Shown: in pieces, positions 31,611-40,703 of the stretch
How the letters are laid out: each line of letters opens with the position of its first letter
Numbering within the stretch: the first letter of the stretch is position 1
Origin: Incurvaria masculella
Taxonomy: Eukaryota; Arthropoda; Insecta; Lepidoptera; Incurvariidae
Direction: 5' to 3'
DNA length: 64,000 nucleotides
Assembly (NCBI GenBank): GCA_946894095.1
Contig: OX335647.2
Span: 23,640,001-23,704,000 of the forward strand
Notes under the pieces: model-generated
Told to the model about the DNA's origin: nothing
The model's input: only the letters and a program-made list of their open reading frames with translations
Databases searched by the model: none
Translations under genes and position numbers: made by a program

Positions 31611-32282
31611 TTTATAATTTAAATTTTCGTAAATCTTACCAAATCATAACACCATGCACATTGTCTTTTTTGTGGACATGTTGCATCTTCCTCATCACGG
31701 AGCCTGTCTTTTTCTTTGAAACAGAGAAGGTCCCAGAGCGCAACAGCACGGTTTTGTACCTTGCCCGCGAATGAGTTAGTCCCGCCGGGTTGGGCCACCT
31801 TAACTTGATTTCATGTAATAAATGTAATGTAAAGATTTGTTCTTGTGTTCTCCTTTGTGTTTTCCCAAGCTCAGTTCGGTAGGCACAGTCCTAGTAGACT
31901 CTTCTGGTCCCCACGTCGTGGGGGAAGGGAGGGCCTCACCCTTCATTCTTTAGGGTTGGAGAGTATGATCCGTGGCGGATCTGTCGGCATCGCCGAATAT
32001 GTTTAACTTCTTTTTTTAACAGTCAATTCATGGTTACAGCCCTTGTGTCTCTAGACTTATATTCATATAGCTTTTCCCTTTTTGGCTTCACCTAAAAGTA
32101 GAATCGCTTCCGGGAGTGAAACATTTTGTGACCTTCTCGCATCCAATGCGCACACCATTTCTCCCTTTTTAACCTCCTTTTAACATCCACTTTTAAAATA
32201 TTTTTTTATTCATTTTTTCCGCCACGTGACACTACAAAGCATGCAGTTTTATTTACTACTATATCATACATGCGCCAACGAG

Positions 32283-32330
32283 ACTCGCTACCTTAGAGCA
32301 TTTAGGTCCTAAATGCTCTAAGCTCGCTAC
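32283..32330. repeat. 31-bp perfect palindrome between 9-bp direct repeats
   Basis: CTTAGAGCATTTAGG (32291-32305), one spacer base, and its exact reverse complement (32307-32321), flanked by CTCGCTACC at 32283-32291 and 32322-32330. It looks like a tiny inserted palindrome with a target duplication, or the product of a templated repair event. Confidence 0.6.
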
Positions 32331-32394
32331 CAATAATGCTGATCCCGCTATACTAGAAATTGAGCAAAAACATGGTCTCGTCTCGTATGGTCGT

Positions 32395-33640
32395 TCTAAG
32401 GGATATTCCTCCCTCTCAGAGAGCCTATTTGCGGAAAGTGGATCAGAATTGCAGTTCCGTTGGCTTTGGTGTAAAAAACAAAGAACAATATCTTTTGACC
32501 TTTCCTCCCGTACAGTGAGTAGAAGAGGGATGGTGGAAGGGATGTTTCTATGGGATATACCTCCCTCTCAGAGAGCCTATGATCTGAAGTTCCGTTGGAT
32601 TTGAAGTCAAAAAGAATAAAAAATGTTTTGACCTTCCCTCCCGTACGGTGAGTAAGAGGGAGGGTGTGAGGGATGTAACCACAGAATAACTAATAGATGT
32701 AACTAAGGGATATCCCCTCCCCCCCCCCCTCTCAGAGTGCCCATTTGCTGAAAGTCGAACAGAATTGCAGTTCCGTTGGCTTTGGAGTGAAAAACAAAGA
32801 ACAATATGTTTTGACCTTTCCTCCCGTACGGTGAGTAGAAGAGGGATGGTGGAAGGGATGTTTCTATGGGATATACCTCCCTCTCAGAGAGCCTATGATC
32901 TGAAGTTCCGTTGGATTTGAAGTCAAAAAGAATAAAAAATGTTTTGACCTTCCCTCCCGTACGGTGAGTAAGAGGGAGGGTGGGAGGGATGTAACCACAG
33001 AATAACTAATAGATGTAACTAAGGGATATCCCCTCCCCCCCCTCTCTCAGAGTGCCCATTTGCTGAAAGTCGAACAGAATTGCAGCTCCGTTGGCTTTGG
33101 AGTGAAAAACAAAGAACAATATGTTTTGACCTTTCCTCCCGTACGGTGAGTAGAAGAGGGATGGTGGAAGGGATGTTTCTATGGGATATCCCTCCCTCTC
33201 AGAGAGCCCATTGGCGAAAAAGATCTGCATTTCCGTTGGATTTTGGGGGTAAAAAGTTTTTTGACGTTCCCTCCCATACGATAAGGAGGGTGGGAGGGAT
33301 GTAACTAAGGGATATCCCCCCTCCTCTCAGAGAGCCCATTTGCTGAAGGTGAAACAGAACTGCAGTTCCGTTGGCTTTGGCGTGTAAAAACAAAAAAAAT
33401 CTTTTGTGGCCTTCCCTCCCGCAGTGGAGTAAAAGAGGAAGGATGGGAGGGGGATTTTACCAAAGGATTTACCTCCCTCCCTCGGAGAGCCCATTTGTAA
33501 GGATAGAACGAACTGAACAGTTTCGTTGCTTTGGCTTGGTGTGTAAAACCTAAAATTTTGTTACATTTACTTTCCCTCCCTTACGGTGAGAGGGAAGGTG
33601 GGAGGGTTGTTACTGAGGGTTATCGCTCTCCGGGAGGACT
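32395..33640 (+). repeat. 155-bp tandem repeat, eight units with dimer structure
   Basis: Units begin GGGATAT(A/C)CCTCC and share CTCTCAGAGAG, GTTCCGTTGG and CCTCCCGTACGGTGAGTA. Starts lie near 32398, 32551, 32705, 32868, 33025, 33182, 33310 and 33465. Units 1 and 3 match each other, as do 2 and 4, giving a dimer of about 315 bases; later units diverge. The array ends 17 bases from the 3' end of the U2 gene. Confidence 0.8.
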
Positions 33641-33656
33641 ATGTTTAGTTTATTAT

Positions 33657-33843
33657 TGGGCCGATCCCGGCGGCACTGCAATGCCGGGCCAACCCGCGAC
33701 AGGAGTGGAGCAAGCCCCGAGCATCCCGTCACTTTACAAAAATCAGTTTAATATACTGGTCCTGCATTGCAGGAACTTTCAGATATTAAGCTGAAAAGAA
33801 CAGATACTACACTTTGATCTTAGCCAAAAGGCCGAGAAGCGAT
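33657..33843 (-). ncRNA. U2: U2 spliceosomal snRNA
   Basis: Transcript of about 187 nt on the - strand starting ATCGCTTCTCGGCCTTTTGG at 33843, the conserved U2 5' end. The branch-point recognition sequence GTAGTA is intact (about 33804-33812). The Sm site GATTTTTG lies at 33744-33737. Stem IIa (TTTCAG/CTGAAA) and stem IIb (TCCTGCA/TGCAGGA) still pair, although stem IIa differs in sequence from the vertebrate version. Stem-loop IV (CCGGC-ATTGCAGT-GCCG) has the canonical loop. U2 pairs with intron branch points in the spliceosome. Compensated stems argue for a working gene; a pseudogene or variant copy cannot be excluded. I could not assign the upstream promoter element. Confidence 0.92.
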
Positions 33844-34099
33844 AACCAGAGGGAGTTTTCCAACCCTTATAAACCCTAAGACATAAATAAAATTACCGCG
33901 ATACGACAAAAGTAACAAATTTCCCCTAGCGACATCTAGTGACCAACACGAAGTACTAAAATTACGCTCATAATTCACGAAACGTATCTAGGCACGCAAA
34001 ACACGAGGAGGGCTCAATCAGAGGGTACTGGGAGGGTCCGTAAATATTTATTATTTTATAAAAAAAAAATTTTTTTTTTTATTTTTTGTCAAAATATGT

Positions 34100-34196
34100 T
34101 TTTTGTTTTTCACGCCAAAGCCTACGGAACTGCAGATCTGTTTCACCTTTAGCAAATGGGCTCTCTGAGAGGGAGTGATATCCCTTAGAAACATAT
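34100..34196 (-). repeat. Inverted copy of the 155-bp repeat, 5' of U2
   Basis: GCCAAAGCCTACGGAACTGC, TTTAGCAAATGGGCTCTC and GGGAGTGATATCCCTTAG are the reverse of the unit at 32395-33640. The U2 gene and about 260 bases of its upstream flank lie between direct and inverted copies. Confidence 0.7.
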
Positions 34197-34199
34197 AAA

Positions 34200-35100
34200 A
34201 GCGGTTTTTTAGGCCTGATTCCTTATTACGGAATTCCAGGGATGGGCCTGCAGTTCGTTCCTCCCAGGACCCTCAATCACAGGGTAAAAAACTTCCTTAA
34301 GTACATATATTTAAATCACTATTTGAATAATAATTATAGTAACATCATTTAATAATAGTTATTTTGATTCTTCCAACTAAAGTTTCCCGATAGGGCTTTA
34401 TTTACAGATTTCACTAACTTTTTCGGGGATAACGTTTGAATGCCATGACAAACACACTCACATGGCCAAATACCTCCCTAGAAAAGTAGAATGAAAAGTA
34501 ATAATTACCCCATAATGTTAGTATAGTGTTAGTTAATTTATACATCAGAAAATGAGATCATCATTCCATGCTCAAGAAATGTCTTGAGCACGGAATGCCA
34601 CCTAGCGTTAGCTGCAGAATTCAGTCACGTGCGAGCACCGCACTTCTATTTGTAATTGATTGTCAGACGGTGAGATAGATGGCGCCACGATGCAACTAAG
34701 TTGCATGTTTGTAAATGGGACCAAACGTGTCGGCCTAAACAAAAGTTTATTATAAACTCCCAAGTGTAAATACTACACAAAAAGTGGTTGCTTTAGAGGA
34801 AATGATTAGGTGAGAAAGAAAAAAACAAAAAAATATTCTTATAAGTACATGATACTCGAAGTTAGGTCTAGTTCATGATTGCAAATGCACCTATGCAGTA
34901 ATGCATACAAATTACATTGTTATTGATCGGAACCAACTAGAGATCGTTCGTACAATATTATCTTGCAAATAAATATTGCTCTGCAATTTCGACTGCATGC
35001 AATAAAGACCACGCACGGTTTTACCGGTACGTACCTATATATGTAAGTACCGAAACAAATCATAATGATGGTATACATTTTATTATATAAAAAAAAACAT
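34200..35100. other. AT-rich spacer with a 16-bp hairpin
   Basis: No gene seen. CATTCCATGCTCAAGA (34562-34577) and TCTTGAGCACGGAATG (34582-34597) form a hairpin with one mismatch and a 4-base loop, within a stretch carrying AGATGGCGCCA nearby. Confidence 0.3.
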
Positions 35101-35117
35101 TCAGATCTCACTTTGAT

Positions 35118-35495
35118 CTAGGTTAGGTAAGGTTAGGCTAGGCTGAGTTAGGTTAAGTTAGGTTGGGTTCAGTTAGGTTAGGTTAGGTCGGGTTTGGTTA
35201 GGTTAGGTTAGGTTATGTTATGTTATGTTATGTTATGTTTATGTTAGGTTACGTTATGTTATGTTAGATTAGGTTAAGTTAGGTTAGGTTAGGTTAGGTT
35301 AGGTTAGGTTAGGTTAGGTTAGGTTAGGTTAGGTTAGGTTAGGTTAGGTTAGGTTAGGTTAGGTTAGGTTAGGTTAGGTTAGGTTAGGTTAGGTTAGGTT
35401 AGGTTAGGTTAGGTTAGGTTAGGTTAGGTTAGGTTAAGTTAGGTTAGGTTCAGTTAGGTTAGGTTAGGTTAGGTTAGGTCGGGTTATGTTAGGTT
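35118..35495 (+). repeat. Interstitial (TTAGG)n tract
   Basis: About 375 bases of TTAGG, the insect telomere repeat, G-rich strand on +. The core (35275-35435) is almost perfect. The left part has TTATG, CAGTTAGG and TTAGGC variants. It passes directly into the G-rich satellite. Shorter runs lie at 4098-4112 and 46310-46345. Confidence 0.85.
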
Positions 35496-35499
35496 TGCC

Positions 35500-38400
35500 C
35501 AGGCTAAGGTCAGAAGGTCGGAGGTTCGGAGGGTCGAAGGGTCGGAGCTGTCTGAAGGGTCGTAGGTTTGGTGGGTCGAAGGGTTTGAGAGTCGGAGGGT
35601 CGGAGGTGGGATGTTCGGAGGATCTAAGGGCCGGAGGGTCGACAATTCGGAGGGTCAGTGGGTCGGAGGGTCGGAGGGTCGTAGGGTCGGAGGGTCGGAG
35701 GGTCGTAGCGTCGAAGGGTCAGAGGGTCGGAGTGTCAAAGTTATGGAGGTGCGTAGGTTCGGAAAATCGGAGAGTCAGAGCGTGAGGGACTAAGGCTGAG
35801 AAGATCGAAAGGTAGGAGGGTCGAAGGGTCAGAGGATCGTATGTTTGGAGAGTCGGAGGTTCAGAGGGTCGGATTGTCGAAAGGTCGGAGGGTCGTAGAC
35901 TTGGAGGGTCGGAGGGTCGTAGTCTCGGAGGGTCGGAGGGTCGGAGGGTAGGAGTGTCGGAGGGTCGTAGGCTCGGAGGGTTGGAGGTTCGGATATTCGG
36001 AGGATCGGAGGGTCGCAGGGGCGGAGGCTCAGAGCGTGAGGGACTAAGGCTGAGAAGGTCGGAGGGTAGGAGGGTCGGAGGGTTGTAGACTTGGAGGTTC
36101 GGAGGGTCGTAGCCTCGGAGGGTCGGAAGGTCGGAGGGTCGTATGCTCGGAGGGTTGGAGGGTCGGATGTTCGGAGGATCGGAGGGTCGCAGGGGCGGAG
36201 GCTCAGAGCGTGTGGGACTAAGGCTGTGAAGGTCGGAGGGTAGGAGGGTCGAAGGGTCGGAGGATCGTATGTTTGGAGAGTCGGAGGTTCAGAGGGTCGG
36301 AGTGTCGAAAGGTCGGAGGGTCGTAGACTTGGAGGGTCGGAGGGTCGTAGGCTCGGAGGGTCGGACGGTAGGAGGGTAGGAGGGTAGGAGGGTTGGAGGG
36401 TTGGAGGGTCGGATGTTCAGAGGATCGTAGTGTCGGAGGGTCGTAGGCTCGGAAGGTCGGAGGGTCGGAGGGTCGGAGGTTCGGAAGGTCAGAGGGTCGT
36501 AAGCTCGGAGGGTCGGAGGGTCGTATGTTCGCAGGGTCAAAGTTACGGAGGTGCGTAGGTTCAGAAAATCGGAGAGTCAGAGCGTGAGGGACTAAGGCTG
36601 AGAAGGTCGGAGGGTAGGAGGGTCGAAGGGTCGCAGGATCGTATGTTTAGACAGTTGGAGGTTCAGAGGGTCGGAGTGTCAAAAGGTCGGAGGGTCGTAG
36701 ACTTGGAGGGTCGGAGGGTCGTAGTCTCGGAGGGTCGGAGGGTAGGAGGGTTGGAGGGTCGGATGTTCAGAGGATCGGAGTGTCGGAGGGTCGTAGGCTC
36801 GGAAGTTCGGAGGGTCGTATGTTCGCAGGGTCAAAGTTACGGAGGTGCGTAGGTTCAGAAAATCGGAGAGTCAGAGCGTGAGGGACTAAGGCTGAGAAGG
36901 GCGCAGGGTAGGAGGGTCGAAGGGTCGCAGGATCGTATGTTTAGAGAGTCGGAGGTTCAAAGGGTCGGAGCGTCGCAGGGTCGGAGTGTCGTAGAATTGG
37001 AGCGACGGAGGGACGTAGGCTCGGAGGGTCAGAGGGTCGTATGCTCGGAGGGTTTGAGGGTCGGTTGTTCAGAGGATTGGAGGGTCGGAGGGTCGGAGGG
37101 TCGTAGGCTTGGAGGGTCAGAGGATCGGAGTGTCAGAGCGTGAGGGACTAAGGCTGAGAAGGGCGCAGGGTAGGAGGGTCGAAGGGTCGCAGGATCGTAT
37201 GTTTAGAGAGTCGGAGGTTCAAAGGGTCGGAGCGTCGCAGGGTCGGAGTGTCGTAGAATTGGAGCGACGGAGGGACGTAGGCTCGGAGGGTCAGAGGGTC
37301 GTATGCTCGGAGGGTTTGAGGGTCGGTTGTTCAGAGGATTGGAGGGTCGGAGGGTCGGAGGGTCGTAGGCTTGGAGGGTCAGAGGATCGGAGTGTCGGAG
37401 GGTCGTAGGCTCGGAAGGTCGGAGGGTCGGAGGTTCAGAAGGTCAGAGGGTCGTAAGCTCGGAGGGTCGGAGGGTCGTATGTTCGCAGGGTCAAAGTTAC
37501 GGAGGTGCGTAGGTTCAGAAAATCGGAGAGTCAGAGCGTGAGGGACTAAGGCTGAGAAGGTCGGAGGGTAGGAGGGTCGAAGGGTCGCAGGATCGTATGT
37601 TTAGAGAGTCGGAGGTTCAAAGGGTTGGAGCGTCGCAGGGTCGGAGTGACGTAGAATTGGAGGGACGGAGGGACGTAGGCTCGGAGGGTCAGAGGGTCGT
37701 AGGCTCGGAGGGTTTGAGGGTCGGTTGTTCAGAGGATCGGAGGGTCGGAGGGTCGGAGGGTCGTAGGCTTGGAGGGTCGGAGGGTCGGAAGGTCGTAGGC
37801 TTGGAGGGTCAGAGGGTCGGATGTTCAGAGGACCGGAGGGTTGGAAGGTCGTAGGTTCGGAGGGTCGTAGGCTCGGAGGGTTGGAAGGTCGGATGTTCGG
37901 AGGGTTGGAAGGTCGGAGGGTCGGAGGATCGTAGGATCGGAGGGTTGGAGGTTTGGAGGATCGTAGTTTTGGAGGGTCGGAGGGTCGGAGGGTCGGAGGG
38001 TCGGAGGGTAGGAGGGTTGGAGGGTTGGAGGGTCGGATTTTCAGAGGATCGGAGTGTCGGAGGGTCGTAGGCTCGGAAGGTCGGAGGGTCGGAGGTTCAG
38101 AAGGTCAGAGGGTCGTAAGCTCGGAGGGTCGGAGGGTCGTATGTTCGCAGGGTCAAAGTTACGGAGGTGCGTAGGTTCAGAAAATCGGAGAGTCAGAGCG
38201 TGAGGGACTAAGGCTGAGAAGGTCGGAGGGTAGGAGGGTCGAAGGGTCGCAGGATCGTATGTTTAGAGAGTCGGAGGTTCAAAGGGTTGGAGCGTCGCAG
38301 GGTCGAAGTGTCGTAGAATTGGAGGGACGGAGGGACGTAGGCTCGGAGGGTCAGAGGGTCGTATGCTCGGAGGGTTTGAGGGTCGGTTGTTCAGAGGATC

Positions 38401-39640
38401 GGAGGGTCGGAGGGTCGGAGGGTCGTAGGCTTGGAGGGTCGGAGGGTCGGAAGGTCGTAGGCTTGGAGGGTCAGAGGGTCGGATGTTCAGAGGACCGGAG
38501 GGTTGGAAGGTCGTAGGTTCGGAGGGTCGTAGGCTCGGAGGGTTGGAAGGTCGGATGTTCGGAGGGTTGGAAGGTCGGAGGGTCGGAGGATCGTAGGATC
38601 GGAGGGTTGGAGGTTTGGAGGATCGTAGTTTTGGAGGGTCGGAGGGTCGGAGGGTCGGAGGGTCGGAGGGTAGGAGGGTTGGAGGGTTGGAGGGTCGGAT
38701 TTTCAGAGGATCGGAGTGTCGGAGGGTCGTAGGCTCGGAAGGTCGGAGGGTCGGAGGTTCAGAAGGTCAGAGGGTAGTAAGCTCGGAGGGTCGGAGGGTC
38801 GTATGTTCGCAGGGTCAAAGTTACGGAGGTGCGTAGGTTCAGAAAATCGGAGAGTCAGAGCGTGAGGGACTAAGGCTGAGAAGGTCGGAGGGTAGGAGGG
38901 TCGAAGGGTCGCAGGATCGTATGTTTAGAGAGTCGGAGGTTCAAAGGGTTGGAGCGTCGCAGGGTCGGAGTGACGTAGAATTGGAGGGACGGAGGGACGT
39001 AGGCTCGGAGGGTCAGAGGGTCGTAGGCTCGGAGGGTTTGAGGGTCGGTTGTTCAGAGGATCGGAGGGTCGGAGGGTCGGAGGGTCGTAGGCTTGGAGGG
39101 TCGGAGGGTCGGAGGGTCGGAGGGTCGTAGGCTTGGAGGGTCGGAGGGTCGGAGGGTCGGAGGGTCGTAGGCTTGGAGGGTCAGAGGGTCGGATGTTCAG
39201 AGGACCGGAGGGTTGGAAGGTCGTAGGTTCGGAGGGTCGTAGGCTCGAAGGGTTGGAAGGTCGGATGTTCGGAGGGTTGGAAGGTCGGAGGGTCGGAGGA
39301 TCGTAGGATCGGAGGGTTGGAGGTTCGGAGGATCGTAGTTTTGGAGGGTCGGAGGGTCGGAGGGTCGGTAGGTCGGAGGGTCGTAGACTCGGAGGGTCGG
39401 AGGGTCGTAGGTTCGGAGGGTTGGAAGGTCGGAGGTTCGGACGGTTGTAGGCTCGGAGGGTTGGAGAGTCGGATGTTCGGAGGGTCGGACGGTCATAGGG
39501 TCGGAGGGTCAGAGTGACGGAGGTGCGTAGGTTCGGAAAATCGGAGTCAGAACGTGAGGGACTAAGGCTGAGAAGGTCGGAGGGTAGGAGGATCGTAGGT
39601 TTGGAGAGTCGGAGGGTCCGACAGTCAGAGGGTGTAAGTG
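35500..39640 (+). repeat. 4.1-kb G-rich satellite on an 8-bp unit (GGTCGGAG)n
   Basis: The dominant unit is GGTCGGAG with variants GGTCGTAG, GGTTGGAG and GGTCAGAG. The + strand is rich in G and very poor in C. All frames coincide every 24 bases, so both strands show long open frames made of RRVGGSEG (+) or PTLRPSDP (-). These are repeat translations. The junction block GTGAGGGACTAAGGCTGAGAA recurs at about 35780, 36030, 36590, 36878, 37143, 37540, 38200, 38865 and 39555, marking higher-order units. Confidence 0.9.
37550..39400 (+). repeat. 662-bp higher-order repeat inside the G-rich satellite
   Basis: Long identical stretches return at 662-base steps: a marker at 37597 recurs at 38259 and 38921, and another at 37953 recurs at 38615. 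A separate duplication of about 262 bases links 36937 with 37199. Units differ by only a few bases, so the amplification is recent. Confidence 0.85.
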
Positions 39641-40260
39641 TCCGAGGTACGTCGCTGATTGCAAGGAATGTGATATGCATTACCGACCGTGAAGCAAGGA
39701 CACATTCATTGAAGTTGATGGATGCATTGACATTAGTGCTAGACCAGTGAGGAGGCGCTCTTGTCCGGTTCGGTTCGAATATTAGGAAATAGGGTCACCC
39801 CGCGAGGCCACTGGGATAGAAAAAAGGCACTTACCTTATTTCGAGGCGTAGCCCTAATAGTTTATTCTGTAGTGTGTATTCTTTATTTTGTTCGGGCAGG
39901 AGCGCGATTCGCGAAACGCCCGCGCTACCGCGCCGCACCGCCGCGCCGCCGCCCGCCAATGACGCGGCGAGGCGAGGGCGAGGCTCCTATGTTTTCGGCG
40001 AATTATTTTGGAAAACAGTGTAGATTAATATACCTAATAACTTTAACTGTGTTGCGTTGCGGATACTTGAATTAATTGATCCACTAATTTTTAATGTTGC
40101 GCTCCTTTCGTAATAAAGGCATCGAGTCTTAAGGGGCGGGGGGGGGACCCATACCCCCCCCCCCCCCCCTTACATACGTCCCTGCCATATAAGTATTATA
40201 CTAAGTAACAGTGTGCGTATCCTGCGGTACAAATCTATTGCAACACGATCGGTAACGCAT
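39640..40260. other. Spacer between satellite and sulfotransferase, with G/C hairpin
   Basis: Contains ACCGACCGTGAAGCAAGGAC (about 39682), also seen in similar form at about 23677. It has a GC-rich patch at 39895-39985 and a G-run/C-run inverted pair at 40130-40172. No gene seen. Confidence 0.35.
40130..40172. repeat. G-run and C-run inverted pair
   Basis: TTAAGGGGC followed by nine or ten G, a short ACCCATA spacer, then about eighteen C and TTA. The run lengths are prone to sequencing error. Confidence 0.6.
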
Positions 40261-40261
40261 T

Positions 40262-40576
40262 AGGTATACCTAATTATGCATGCGAGTAGGTAGGTAGGTG
40301 AAATTTCTGATGAACGAAGGTCGCACCGCACCGACCACACCGGAACTCGGAACTCGTCCGCACGTGCACTTTCTCTCGCAGTCTGACGACGCACAACATT
40401 CCCCCACCAGCCGCCCAGCGCAGCGCCGACGCGGCGCCAGCTGCGTCCCGCGCAGTTATCTGATGGGCACACACACAACCTCGCCGGCTGCCCCAACGCA
40501 CGAAGTACCTGCCTAGTATTATATTCTGTGCCCCGGACGCGTGCAGCGCAGTAGCAGTAGGAGAGTGTGCGCGAGG
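40262..40576 (+). promoter_or_regulatory. Probable promoter and 5' UTR of the sulfotransferase gene
   Basis: CpG-rich sequence immediately upstream of the start codon. TATTATATTC at 40517-40526 could serve as a TATA-like element. The start context gcgaggATGG is favourable. The assignment rests on position and composition. Confidence 0.35.
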
Positions 40577-40703
40577 ATGGCGGACGGTGCGGATACGATG
40601 CAGAGGGCTCGGGAGACGGACCTGCGGAACAACAACGTGTTCCCGCACGACATCCGCGACGTGGAGCCCGAGCTGGCGGCGGAGCTCATGACCTACTTCA
40701 CCG
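40577..40703 (+). CDS. Sulfotransferase exon 1
   Basis: ATG at 40577, 42 codons plus one base, GTGAGT donor. Third positions are mostly G or C. It ends ELMTYFT. Confidence 0.78.

Larger units (their letters stand above)
29976..31803. mobile_element. Candidate TTAA-flanked element with 18-bp inverted ends
   Basis: TTAAGGTGGCCCAACCCG at 29976-29993 is the exact reverse complement of 31786-31803. The outer four bases are TTAA on both sides, as at piggyBac-type insertions. Between them lie two unrelated retroelement fragments (30115-30329 + and 30645-31610 -). No transposase was seen. Confidence 0.45.

Noticed and set aside
35118..35495. A chromosome end at the (TTAGG)n tract
   Set aside because: Sequence with genes continues on both sides, so the tract is interstitial in this window.
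35486..39680. Many long open frames on both strands (RRVGGSEG and PTLRPSDP repeats), up to 251 codons
   Set aside because: They are translations of an 8-bp tandem repeat in which all frames are alike and stops are rare. There are no splice sites or start context, and the sequence between units follows the repeat, not codons.
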